64,000 bases of DNA from Tissierella sp. (GTDB lineage: Bacteria > Bacillota > Clostridia > Tissierellales > Tissierellaceae): positions 248,001 to 312,000 of the forward strand of contig NZ_JAVKTS010000001.1 in the NCBI RefSeq assembly GCF_031460495.1, in the 5' to 3' direction. Shown here in pieces: positions 17,201 through 24,994 of the stretch; position 1 is the first letter of the stretch, and every line of letters starts with the position of its first letter. The notes below the pieces were generated by a model. It searched no databases. It was given only the letters and a program-made list of their open reading frames with translations, and was not told the origin of the DNA. Position numbers and translations under genes: made by a program.

Positions 17201-18849
17201 CAGAAGCACTCACTCTAAGTGATACCTTAATCACTCTAACAGCAAATGGCACAAGCATCAAAACTACTCAAGCTATTACTGTAGCAGAGCGACTATTCAT
17301 TGCCACAGTAACAAACGGTACAGGCAGTGGGAGTTATGCCGAGGGTGCCACAGTTACGATTACGGCAAATGACAGAAGTGGCTATACATTTACAGGTTGG
17401 AGCAGTACGGACATAACCTTTACCAATGCAGGCGAAAAGACAACAAGCTTTACCATGCCTGCAAAAGCAGTAACCGTAACTGCAAATTATCGTCAAAATA
17501 GTTCTGGTGGAGGCTACAATGGTGGCGGATCTGGAAGTAGCCCTAGTAGTGGAAGTGGTTCTGGACAAGTAGAAAGTTCCACAGATGACAACTCAATCTC
17601 TATAATTGTCATTTTACCTACTATAGACAAGCCTAATGCTCCTACACAAGGTGTAATGAAACTTACAGGCACTCTTGACCAAGAGGGCAAGCTGGTCTTT
17701 GATTTAACAGATAAAAATGTGAATGATGCTTTTGAAAAAGCACTAGAGGATGCCAAGGCAAAGGGTTATGAACAAAATGGAATTAACCTTGTTTTAAATA
17801 TAAGTACTGGAAATAAAAATGTAAGTGATTTTAGAGTCAATTTACCAAAAAAGGTACAAGATATGATTATTAGTAAGAAAGTTCTCAACACTATTGTAGT
17901 AGTGGATAATCCTGATATCAGAATTGGTATGGATTTGGATACTATAAAAGAAATCAATAAACAGGCAAATGCGGATGTAAACATTACTGCTAGACCTGGT
18001 GATAATAGCAAACTATCTGCTGAGGCCAAAGAGGTCATTGGTTCTCGTCCAGTATTTGATCTTCAGGTGAACTATGGCAATAATAAAGAGGTAGAGAGTT
18101 TTGGTACAGGTAGAGTTACAGTCAGCATCCCTTACACCTTGGGCGCAAATGAAAAGGCCGAAAATATAAAAGCAGTATATGTGGATAAATATGGCAAGGT
18201 AAACTGGATCACAAACTCAAGCTATGATAGTGTAGATAAAGTCCTCATTTTTAGCACCGATCATTTTTCCACCTATGCTATTGGCTACATGGAGGATAGG
18301 GTGGAATTCAAAGATATCACAGGTCACTGGGCAAAAGAAGACATAGACTATGTGGTGGAACTTGGATTGTTAGAAGGTACTTCAACTACTATCTTTAGTC
18401 CAAATGCTAATATGACAAGAGGAATGTTCGTCACTGTACTGGGACGACTAGCAAATATTGATGATAGCAACTTCCAAAATAGTAGCTATACAGATGTGGA
18501 AAGAGATGCTTATTATATGGGCTACATTGAGTGGGCAAGCAAAAATAACATTGTAAAGGGCATGGGCAATGGAAAGTTTGACCCAGATCAGTCTATCACT
18601 CGTGAGCAATTGGCAGTAATACTAATGAACTATGCCAAGAACAAGGGTTATGATGTAAGTGCCAAGGCTAATTTATCCAAATATGTAGATTCAGAGGATA
18701 TTTCAAGCTGGGCATTAGATGCAATATCTTGGGCAAATGCAAGAGGCTTAATAGAAGGTAGTGGTGATAGCCTATTAGTAAGGAACAATGCCACAAGGGC
18801 TCAAGTAGCTGCTGTGCTCAATCGCTTTGTGGAAGAAATCATTAAATAG
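14209..18849 (+). CDS. Giant SLH-anchored surface protein
   Basis: A 1546-residue secreted protein. Signal peptide at 1-24; two related domains each opening with WVGGVQV (about 167 and 639) and continuing into glycine/serine-rich beta-helix-like repeats; Ig-like and fibronectin-like segments between (for example ANPATEASKSYDQITV region and the TLEKIEITREA domain near 946); an InlB B-repeat-like module (about 1031-1095, YTFTGWSS); a Gly/Ser linker (about 1100-1120); and three C-terminal SLH domains (about 1367, 1427 and 1492; FKDITGHWA, YTDVERDAYY, YVDSEDISSW) that bind secondary cell-wall polymer. Base composition is visibly richer in G+C than its neighbours. It is probably an adhesin or structural surface protein; no catalytic motif was found. 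Confidence 0.92.
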   Translation: MKKILSIFLTLCIILNMLAVTTMAEEMHTNVDASREIISFAPLIETEKSVSFGTSIEDLELPETLTATVRTTSTTTSSTIEVEDSEADELEEVNDPQFEETTQIIPVTWTSRPEYDMDTEGDYVFSPVIEGYDVNIELPKIIVTVAATIMGRGLAAPLALTTYYDVWVGGVQVTDANKDNITGTGITGRVTYNSDTNTLTLDGAEVRAVYNKTDNDKKECQYGIYADISGLKIVVTGDNTIHCPDANSKYSYGIHTTGKMEISGTGSLDANSGKGSVSYGIYSNGELTIKSGTITGISNASATSLGIFGNIINIFGGDVNANSAGAAPTAMVANSYNITGGKITVTGRIGLSANNNTNSINISGGEINATGTFLAIRGVLNFNGGMVIARGETNALNGTLNLIKGIATASTNIDGSNAGPYDAANIENYKYIKVEPYKNGATITTPATEASKSYDQITVNPAVASENPGDQIIEYAISTSNLVEPTDSWQSDVLFTGLSPSTTYYVWARTAEKTGYNPGSPVASMGITTTAEPIKSVSVGSQSGTATAGKAGSLTYTVTTANIANGTYPVSVVNLPSGVTVGNSGNVTISDNSGMLTLTVANTAAAGMTSTLELTLNDTTSAPFTIVISEPVPVSYNLWVGGVQVKSANASNVLGNGTVTYDPATSTLILDGATITNNYSDDNGTYGIYANQTLKIVLKGENRVTAANINEKESLAIRIVNNPLTIEGSGSLTAKAGNVSGTVNYSSCGISANGLTINSGTVTAIGGTVPPGHTLSYGISSSNTLKFNGGTITAIGNNKSINQAPDLSDYIDLQVVASRYVSGTPAVIYKAADIANYKYLKFEPGPDTTITNLDLTSKLTVPATGGTPATSITDNQYTGTITWSDNPTKFLASRVYTATINLTAEDGYTFSGVAENAFSYDGASSVTNNIGSDQTLTVTIIFPQTEARTLEKIEITREATKTTYYYGEIFDKTGMIVKASYDDGTTDENFMDYTVDKTEALTLSDTLITLTANGTSIKTTQAITVAERLFIATVTNGTGSGSYAEGATVTITANDRSGYTFTGWSSTDITFTNAGEKTTSFTMPAKAVTVTANYRQNSSGGGYNGGGSGSSPSSGSGSGQVESSTDDNSISIIVILPTIDKPNAPTQGVMKLTGTLDQEGKLVFDLTDKNVNDAFEKALEDAKAKGYEQNGINLVLNISTGNKNVSDFRVNLPKKVQDMIISKKVLNTIVVVDNPDIRIGMDLDTIKEINKQANADVNITARPGDNSKLSAEAKEVIGSRPVFDLQVNYGNNKEVESFGTGRVTVSIPYTLGANEKAENIKAVYVDKYGKVNWITNSSYDSVDKVLIFSTDHFSTYAIGYMEDRVEFKDITGHWAKEDIDYVVELGLLEGTSTTIFSPNANMTRGMFVTVLGRLANIDDSNFQNSSYTDVERDAYYMGYIEWASKNNIVKGMGNGKFDPDQSITREQLAVILMNYAKNKGYDVSAKANLSKYVDSEDISSWALDAISWANARGLIEGSGDSLLVRNNATRAQVAAVLNRFVEEIIK

Positions 18850-18860
18850 TAGTAATTATA

Positions 18861-18897
18861 ACAAAACCTGCATTTTCTAAAAGTGCAGGTTTTGTTG
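18861..18897 (+). terminator. Terminator of the LemA-SLH operon
   Basis: ACAAAACCTGCA (18861-18872) pairs with TGCAGGTTTTGT (18884-18895) just after the SLH stop codon; the T-run is short. Confidence 0.8.
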
Positions 18898-18965
18898 TGT
18901 GCACAGCATGGGTATAAATAATAATCATTACATGATTTAAGAGTAATTAGAGAGGAGTGAATAGT

Positions 18966-19337
18966 ATGAAGGATTTTCAAACATTCTTAGATAACATTGA
19001 TGATTTAGATAAAAGGGAACGCATGGAAGGGATCCTAAATTATATTAAAAATCAATTTCCACAATTAAAAGAAGAATTAAAGTGGAATCAGCCTATGTTT
19101 ACTGACCACGGAACTTTTATCATTGGTTTTAGCATTGCTAAAGGGCATATAGCTGTGGCTCCTGAAGCAGTAGTTATTAGATTATTTGAAAAGGAAATAG
19201 AGGAAGCAGGATATTCCCATACACAAGAACTATTTAGAATCAAATGGACAGATAAGGTGGATTTTGATTTATTAAGCAAAATAATTGCCCATAATATTGA
19301 GGATAAAAAAGATGTAACAAGTTTTTGGAGGCGATAG
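18966..19337 (+). CDS. DUF1801 protein, YdhG/frataxin-like iron chaperone
   Basis: A 123-residue cytosolic protein of the DUF1801 family, with the typical ELKWNQPMF and HIAVAPEA segments. The Bacillus subtilis relative YdhG (Fra) acts as an iron chaperone, and this gene may have the same role, although many DUF1801 members are uncharacterised. I start at ATG 18966 because GAGGAG lies 8 nt upstream; an in-frame GTG at 18957 overlaps that site. It is a single gene followed by a broken kinase copy. Confidence 0.8.
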   Translation: MKDFQTFLDNIDDLDKRERMEGILNYIKNQFPQLKEELKWNQPMFTDHGTFIIGFSIAKGHIAVAPEAVVIRLFEKEIEEAGYSHTQELFRIKWTDKVDFDLLSKIIAHNIEDKKDVTSFWRR

Positions 19338-19374
19338 GCTATCGTATTCAAATTACGCATTATAACTAACTGGA

Positions 19375-19616
19375 TTTTGAAAGGATTTGGCTGGGATGAG
19401 TAAACCACATGGTATAATTGTTTTTGGAGCAAACGGCAGTGGCAAATCAACTCTTGGGAGAGAGTTGGCTAATCTTCTAAATTTTAAGTATATGGATATT
19501 GAAGATTATCATTTTTATAAATCAAAAATTCCATATACTCTAGAGCGTTCCTAAGAGGATTGTTTGAATTTAATGCTTGCAGACATAGAAAAATACAATT
19601 CATTTGTCCTTTTTGC
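19375..19616 (+). pseudogene. Truncated copy of the 23906 P-loop kinase gene
   Basis: This stretch matches 23884-24125 at roughly nine bases in ten, including the untranslated TTTTGAAAGGA before the ATG (19396). The reading frame carries the Walker A motif ANGSGKST but is stopped by TAA at 19552-19554, where the intact copy has CAA, and homology ends abruptly near 19616. The C-terminal two thirds is missing. The remaining 200 bases before the next gene show nothing recognisable. Confidence 0.88.
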
Positions 19617-19830
19617 TTATTAAGTATTAATCATGATGATTGATTTTCTTAAGAATGTTTTATGGGAAGCAAATAAGCTATGCAGAAAGTAAATATTTAA
19701 AACATGACCATATTAAGAGAAAAAGAAAAGAGAAAATGAAATATGCATTAAACTATTTTATTTTTACTTAGTTATTATATATGCTAAACTGTGATAGTAA
19801 CAAATAATAAAAACAGAAGGAGTGAAAAGA

Positions 19831-20934
19831 ATGAGTACAGATCACGGTGAGATATTAATGCAAAAACCAATCAGTGAGTACGCTATATATATAAAAAACT
19901 TGATACCAGCCAACATACCTGAGACTTATGTTTTGAAACCCATGTTTGAAAACATTGCAAGCGAAGAAAACATACGAAACGGGATTATTGCGTTCAGGGA
20001 TTTTCTATATTTATTTTGTGACCGCTTGATCTCAGACGGAGATTTATATGTCAAGCCAAAAAAAACGAAGAACCCTACAGACTATCTGTTTTTACATAAT
20101 CTTAATCACCTGTTAATTGACATAGGTAATCATAGCAAACTGGCTGAAAGTGGCGATTCATTATTGGTAACTGAAATACCTTCATTTACTGCCCCAAAGC
20201 CTAAAATTCCTGTTTCTAAGCAAACTGAATGTTTGCGATTTTTAGCTCTCTGCGGTTTTGTTTTTACCGGCATTGACTTAGAAGCAAAGAAGCTTAATAT
20301 CTCGGAAGCACAATTGTTAGAAGTATCATATCCGAATAATCCAATTCTGCTGACGGGATTAAAAGCTCTATCGATTGCAGATGTAGAACTGCGAACGAGA
20401 AGATATAGCAACGACGATAATCTCTTGAGGTGCGATTACAGGTTAATTAAGGCAGAAGATACGGACATGTTCGATGTTTTGAAAGATTTTTTACATCCCT
20501 TGCCCGAAAAACTTCAAAAGTTCGCCTTAGAATTACATCAGCGCTATATAGATATGGGAATGACTTGCGTAACACTCAACGACAACGCAGTTCATTTTGC
20601 TTATTCATATATAAAGAATAGCAAGCGAGATTTATCCACTCGGGATATATATCAGCAAAGGGTATGGGAGTTTTATTTATCTATGAAATATGGTTATTGT
20701 TTATTTGTAAGATCAAAGAAAACAGATAAATATGCGGATGTTATTGAAAATTTCCATTTATCTTTACAAGAAAAGATTGCACAGGGATATGGTTGTGACA
20801 GAAAGTTGCGTAATGAACGATGTCAGGGCGGTTGTCAGGGGATTCGTATACCTTTGGATGACTCAATACTTGAAATTAAACGAGATATTGAGATATGGCT
20901 TGATAATGAGCTGCCGTCTTCACTAAGAAGCTAA
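19831..20934 (+). CDS. Hypothetical protein
   Basis: 367 residues, soluble, with no signal peptide or membrane segment. I do not recognise a family. Features that can be seen: a helical N-terminal region, a central segment LRFLALCGFVFTGIDLE, and a cysteine-rich stretch near the C-terminus (GCDRKLRNERCQGGCQG, four Cys) that could bind a metal. The start at ATG 19831 follows GAAGGAG; an in-frame GTG at 19822 overlaps it. It is monocistronic and has its own terminator. Confidence 0.7.
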   Translation: MSTDHGEILMQKPISEYAIYIKNLIPANIPETYVLKPMFENIASEENIRNGIIAFRDFLYLFCDRLISDGDLYVKPKKTKNPTDYLFLHNLNHLLIDIGNHSKLAESGDSLLVTEIPSFTAPKPKIPVSKQTECLRFLALCGFVFTGIDLEAKKLNISEAQLLEVSYPNNPILLTGLKALSIADVELRTRRYSNDDNLLRCDYRLIKAEDTDMFDVLKDFLHPLPEKLQKFALELHQRYIDMGMTCVTLNDNAVHFAYSYIKNSKRDLSTRDIYQQRVWEFYLSMKYGYCLFVRSKKTDKYADVIENFHLSLQEKIAQGYGCDRKLRNERCQGGCQGIRIPLDDSILEIKRDIEIWLDNELPSSLRS

Positions 20935-21000
20935 GCACTTCCCGTATGATTGTCAAAAAAGTATTTGAGTTAGAAAATTTATATTTTAAATTGTAATGAA

Positions 21001-21037
21001 CAAAGCCCTCAAATAAATATTAATTGAGGGCTTTGTT
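21001..21037 (+). terminator. Terminator after the 19831 gene
   Basis: CAAAGCCCTCAA (21001-21012) pairs with TTGAGGGCTTTG (21024-21035). The following 220 bases (21038-21258) hold only a short open stretch ending in a TAG near 21185 (VKKWMDDRKNDNC), probably a gene tail remnant. Confidence 0.85.
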
Positions 21038-21258
21038 GCTTACAGTTTTGATCCATAAAGTATTGATTATTTTAGTAAGAATCAGGTATCGAATTATTAA
21101 GATAATTCTTGCCAAGATATGGTAAGCAATGTAATATTAGATTATGTTAAAAAATGGATGGACGATAGAAAAAATGATAATTGCTAGAGGATAGAGTTAT
21201 AAAAAGAAGCAATTATGTTTATTGTCTAAATAAAAATAAATATATAGGAGAGTTTTTT

Positions 21259-21546
21259 ATGGAACTAAGTTTAATTATAGGTGTTGTATCAATAGTTTCG
21301 ATTTTAGTAAGTTGCATACTGAATCAAATATTTAAGGAAAAAAGATATATTAAGTATATTCCTGTAATTATAATGTTTCCTTTTATGTTATAAAATTTCT
21401 TTACCATGTACAGTGCACCATCTGGAAACTTTGATGGATTAGTAAGATTTGTAATGGGTTTATTATTGTTATCTGCAAGTATATCTTCTCTTATATGCGC
21501 AATTGCCTTTGATATTTATCACAAAAAAAGAATTAGAAATAGTTAA
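21259..21546 (+). pseudogene. Small two-helix membrane protein gene split by a stop codon
   Basis: From ATG 21259 (AGGAG upstream) the frame encodes 44 residues with a strong N-terminal membrane helix, meets TAA at 21391-21393, and then continues open in the same frame for another 50 codons with a second membrane helix (LVRFVMGLLLLSASISSL) and a basic tail to a stop at 21544-21546. This looks like a ~95-residue membrane protein broken by one nonsense mutation. Family not identified. Confidence 0.65.
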
Positions 21547-21678
21547 ATTTGATATTTTTTAATGGAAAAATGCTCAATAAAGTCTATGTATAAGGGGACA
21601 TTGTTTAGAACAATAGCAACTCGAGTGGCTTCTAGGAGATAAAAAAAGATGAGACTGGGTTTTTTAGGGGAGTGATAT

Positions 21679-22134
21679 GTGGTGAAGAAAATATTGTTAG
21701 GTATAGTAATCTGTATTTTTTTTCTAGTTGTAGGGATTTTGATATCAATTCCATTAGTCAATAATTATGAAGCATCACTCGTTAGTAAGGAGTTAGCAAA
21801 AATCCCTTTGCCTCCCGAAACACAATTTGTAGAAGCAGTTTATAAAGCTGGTAAATTGGTTGGAAATGGTAACGGTATGCAATATTTTGGTGCTATATTA
21901 ATCAAGTCGGAACTTCCACTTTATGAGATAGATGAGTATTACTTGCAATATAGAAAAAATGACTGGAGTTATATTGTTGAAAAGCAAAGTGGCAGTGAGA
22001 TTAAAGAAGTTGAGCATGGGAAACTTGAATTCAATGAGATACATGATGTAAATATCATCGACACATATTACATTGTATACTCATGGGGAGAATCAGATTT
22101 CCCTTTAGCAGACCTCGACATCAGAGGGCATTAA
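21679..22134 (+). CDS. Hypothetical membrane-anchored protein
   Basis: 151 residues: N-terminal transmembrane helix (about 4-24, LLGIVICIFFLVVGILISI) followed by an extracytoplasmic domain with a mixed alpha/beta pattern and a C-terminal YIVYSWGES strand. No lipobox cysteine. GTG at 21679 or the adjacent GTG 21682 is the start; GGGGAG lies upstream. I do not recognise the family. It stands alone between broken genes. Confidence 0.65.
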   Translation: MVKKILLGIVICIFFLVVGILISIPLVNNYEASLVSKELAKIPLPPETQFVEAVYKAGKLVGNGNGMQYFGAILIKSELPLYEIDEYYLQYRKNDWSYIVEKQSGSEIKEVEHGKLEFNEIHDVNIIDTYYIVYSWGESDFPLADLDIRGH

Positions 22135-22191
22135 TTATGATAGGCTATTGGAATATGCTGAAGTGGGTCTAAATATATTTTTAAATTACCC

Positions 22192-22222
22192 TTGACTCGG
22201 ACACCGTGTAACGGTTTATATT
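22192..22222 (+). promoter_or_regulatory. MerR-type promoter with 19-nt spacer
   Basis: TTGACT (22192-22197) and TATATT (22217-22222) are separated by 19 nt, longer than usual, and the spacer contains the dyad ACCGT-GTA-ACGGT (22203-22215). This over-long spacer with a central dyad is the hallmark of promoters activated by MerR-family proteins. The gene that follows is a broken MerR-family gene. Confidence 0.8.
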
Positions 22223-22252
22223 AATATCAAGGAAATAGAAAGGGAAAAAATC

Positions 22253-22611
22253 ATGGAATTAAAAACTATAAGACAAGTTTCATTGGATTACGGTATTTCG
22301 AGAAGAATGTTATGTTATTATGAAGAAATCGGGTTGATTAAAAGCAATCGGACAACCTTCCCATGTATATGAAATGTGGGTATCTATTCCCGATGACATG
22401 GGACTTCCAGGACTGGCGTTTATTAAAAGAATAGGTTAACGCAAGCGATAAATATGATAATGACTGGGATTCACCACGCTGGACATCGCTGGAAACAGTT
22501 GCGGTGAAAGGATTTGAAGCAACATTGATTTTTTATAATTATGTACAAAAAGGCGGTAAAATGGAAGATTTACAGCTTGATTTATTGTTTCCGATTAAAG
22601 AGAAGAGTTAA
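22253..22611 (+). pseudogene. Broken MerR-GyrI-like regulator
   Basis: The frame opens with a MerR helix-turn-helix (QVSLDYGISRRMLCYYEEIG) and stops at a TGA after 38 codons. Further fragments follow in other frames: HVYEMWVSIPDD and GLPGLAFIKRIG, then WDSPRWTSLETVAVKGF and a C-terminal LQLDLLFPIKEKS ending at 22611, which are typical of a GyrI-like effector-binding domain. The middle of the gene has been deleted. The promoter in front is intact. Confidence 0.8.
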
Positions 22612-22665
22612 GAATAAGTTCTAAGGGTAAGAAGAATTACATATTACAAAGAAGGAAGTGCTTAA

Positions 22666-23283
22666 ATGGAAGATATTAAAATCGGCTCATTATTATCATT
22701 CGGTGGTTATAATTGGCGTGTTCTTGACATGCAAAACAATACGGCTTTGATTATAACAGAAGAAATTATAGAACATCGTTCTTACCATGATGCTTATAAA
22801 GATATAACATGGGCTGACTGCGCCTTAAGAAAATATCTTAATGGTGAATTTTATGACAATTTCAATACAGCTGATAAATCAAGGATAATTCCGGTAATAA
22901 ATAAAAATCCTGATAATCAGTGGTATGGTTCTAAAGGCGGAGCAGATACTGAAGACAGCATATTTTTATTAAGTATTGAGGAAGTCTGCAAATATTTCGG
23001 TGATAGCAGTTCAAACCTGTATAACCGTGGCAAGAATCAAAGATATTGGTTTCAAAGAAAAGACGAAAACAACAGTAAGCGAATAGCAAGAATTCAGGGT
23101 AAGGAAGGAGCTTGGTGGTGGTGGCTTAGATCGCCCGGCCGAGTTAATGTAAAAGCCGTGTACATCTTCGGGACTGACGGTAATATAGGTATCCAAGGCA
23201 ACAATATTTTGAAAGGCAACATCAGCGATGGCAAATGTACAGGCGGCGTTCGTCCCGCTTTGTGGCTAAGGTTGGAATTGTAA
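22666..23283 (+). CDS. DUF6273 domain protein
   Basis: 205 residues. The C-terminal half has the WWWWLRSPG and GGVRPALWL signatures of DUF6273, a fold related to domains seen in phage, surface and formylglycine-type proteins. The N-terminal part (GSLLSFGGYNWRVLD) is the usual start of this domain. There is no signal peptide. GAAGGAAG precedes the ATG. Function unknown. Confidence 0.78.
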   Translation: MEDIKIGSLLSFGGYNWRVLDMQNNTALIITEEIIEHRSYHDAYKDITWADCALRKYLNGEFYDNFNTADKSRIIPVINKNPDNQWYGSKGGADTEDSIFLLSIEEVCKYFGDSSSNLYNRGKNQRYWFQRKDENNSKRIARIQGKEGAWWWWLRSPGRVNVKAVYIFGTDGNIGIQGNNILKGNISDGKCTGGVRPALWLRLEL

Positions 23284-23352
23284 ACCTTGGGCATGTTTTA
23301 ATTGGTTTGACTATGGTTACAGCATAAAAAAACTGAAAGGGGAAATTTAAAA

Positions 23353-23829
23353 ATGAGCAAATACGAAAATGCGATGAAACTTATGGAGGAACTTTGTGGA
23401 AATGATAAAGAGGAAGTTATTGCACTTGCGACAATATCATTATCCCCCAATGCTGCCGGCAATCCTCGCCCTGCTGTCCGTATGGTTTGTGCCTATTATG
23501 AAGATGGCATATTTTATGTTTCTACGGATGCGAAAAAAAATAAAATGCTACAAATTGATAATAACAGCGAGGTTTCTGTCGCTGGGTTAGGTTGGTACAC
23601 TTTCCAGGGAAGGGCTGAAAATCTTGGTTGGGTTAAGGACGAGAAGAATGCAGAAATCAGAGCTAAATTTAAAAAAATCTTTGACTGGTTTGATGAAGTT
23701 GGCGATGAGGACAATCCGAACTCAATCGTTCTGCGTATCACGCTCACAGAAGGTATGATTATTGACAACTCAGAAAAATACGGTGAAAAGCAGTATGAAA
23801 TTGATTTTATCAACAAAACAGCAAAGTAA
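23353..23829 (+). CDS. Pyridoxamine 5'-phosphate oxidase family protein
   Basis: 158 residues with the split-barrel flavin-binding pattern: NPRPAVRMVCAYYEDGIFYVST, then NKMLQI and GWYTFQGRAE. Such small members bind FMN or related cofactors and act as oxidoreductases or general stress proteins; true PNPOx activity is unlikely at this length. AAAGGGGAAA precedes the ATG. It may be co-transcribed with the kinase that follows 76 bases later. Confidence 0.82.
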   Translation: MSKYENAMKLMEELCGNDKEEVIALATISLSPNAAGNPRPAVRMVCAYYEDGIFYVSTDAKKNKMLQIDNNSEVSVAGLGWYTFQGRAENLGWVKDEKNAEIRAKFKKIFDWFDEVGDEDNPNSIVLRITLTEGMIIDNSEKYGEKQYEIDFINKTAK

Positions 23830-23905
23830 AAATAAAATATTACTTATAATTTGACTGCTATAAAAGCATCAAAACATGCGAGATTTTGAAAGGAATTGGG
23901 TTGAA

Positions 23906-24433
23906 ATGAGTAAGCCACATGGTATAATTGTTTTTGGAGCAAACGGCAGCGGAAAATCAACTCTTGGACGAGAGTTGGCTAGTGTTTTGAATTTTAAATA
24001 TATGGATATTGAAGATTATCATTTTCATAAATCAGAAATTCCATATACTCTAGAGCGTTCCCAAGAGGATTGTTTGAATTTAATGCTTGCAGACATAAAA
24101 AAATACAATTCCTTTGTCCTTTCTGCTGTTACTGGAGATTTCGGTGAAAAAATATCTTCAATGTATGTTCTTGCAGTACTTATGTCAGCACCGGTTGAAA
24201 CTCGTATGGACCACATTGGACAACGAGAGTCTGAAAAGCATGGAGAACGCATTCAAAAAGGCGGTGATATGTATGAACAACACTTCAAGTTCGTTAATTT
24301 CGCTCGCTTTCGCAATTTATCAAGTATTGATAAATGGACAGAAAGCCTTAATTGTCCTATCATATGTGTAGATGGTACAAAAGATTACAGGCAAACAGCC
24401 GTGGATATAGCAAATCAATTCCAAAAAATATAA
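23906..24433 (+). CDS. P-loop kinase-like ATPase (intact copy)
   Basis: 175 residues with a Walker A motif GANGSGKST near the N-terminus and the core of adenylate/shikimate-kinase-like P-loop proteins (MDIEDYHF, FVLSAVTGDFG, RMDHIGQRE). The substrate is unknown. ATG 23906 is chosen because the neighbouring pseudogene conserves this start while the 10 codons before it diverge; ATG 23876 is also in frame. A broken 5' copy lies at 19375, and a 3' fragment joined to other DNA lies near 26190, so this gene family has been rearranged locally. Confidence 0.78.
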   Translation: MSKPHGIIVFGANGSGKSTLGRELASVLNFKYMDIEDYHFHKSEIPYTLERSQEDCLNLMLADIKKYNSFVLSAVTGDFGEKISSMYVLAVLMSAPVETRMDHIGQRESEKHGERIQKGGDMYEQHFKFVNFARFRNLSSIDKWTESLNCPIICVDGTKDYRQTAVDIANQFQKI

Positions 24434-24450
24434 GATAAAATAATAGACAA

Positions 24451-24497
24451 TAACAAACAAGGCATCTACGGCCATGTCGTAGATGCCTTGTTTGTTA
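24451..24497. terminator. Very long perfect hairpin after the kinase gene
   Basis: A 20-bp perfect stem (24451-24470 with 24478-24497) encloses the 7-nt loop GCCATGT. No strong T-run follows, so it may act as a terminator only in part or as an RNA-stabilising structure. A diverged copy with a T-run occurs at 26233-26284. Confidence 0.65.
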
Positions 24498-24516
24498 TGG
24501 AAAAAATTGGATCAGG

Positions 24517-24545
24517 TTGTATTAACTGGAGATAATTGGTATAAT
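24517..24545 (+). promoter_or_regulatory. Promoter of the 24635 gene
   Basis: TTGTAT (24517-24522) and TATAAT (24540-24545) are separated by 17 nt, a good vegetative promoter, 90 bases before the start codon. Confidence 0.6.
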
Positions 24546-24634
24546 TACATCACTGTAAACTAATAAAGGAGCTAGATTTATACCAGATACATTATGGACA
24601 AGTTACTATTATAATTATAGGGGGACAATGAACT

Positions 24635-24958
24635 ATGAACGCATTTATTGATTATGGAGTTAGGAAATTAAATCTAGATAATTATACTGCTGTAGAAATT
24701 TTTCGAGAAGCATGGCAAAGTTTTGACCCATCTAACAGACCGCAATTTTATGCTACATATGATGGTTTGTTATCAATCATTGATCCAAATAATAAAGGCA
24801 TGGACCTTTGGTTTCTAATTATGATAGATAGGTTCCATGATATTCCTGATGGAGAGCAGTTATATAACAAGTTATCACAAAGATTGCCTTCATTTCAACA
24901 TTATGTTTCTCTTAATGATTCATTTCAACAGTTTTTAAGAGATTATAACTATATTTAA
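24635..24958 (+). CDS. Hypothetical protein
   Basis: 107 residues, soluble and acidic, helical by composition, with no motif I recognise. It has a recognisable promoter 90 bases upstream, and GGGGG lies 10 nt before the ATG. The following gene begins 36 bases downstream, so the two may be co-transcribed. Confidence 0.6.
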   Translation: MNAFIDYGVRKLNLDNYTAVEIFREAWQSFDPSNRPQFYATYDGLLSIIDPNNKGMDLWFLIMIDRFHDIPDGEQLYNKLSQRLPSFQHYVSLNDSFQQFLRDYNYI

Positions 24959-24994
24959 TAATTCTATAAGAAAAGAAGGAAAGGATGATGGAAA

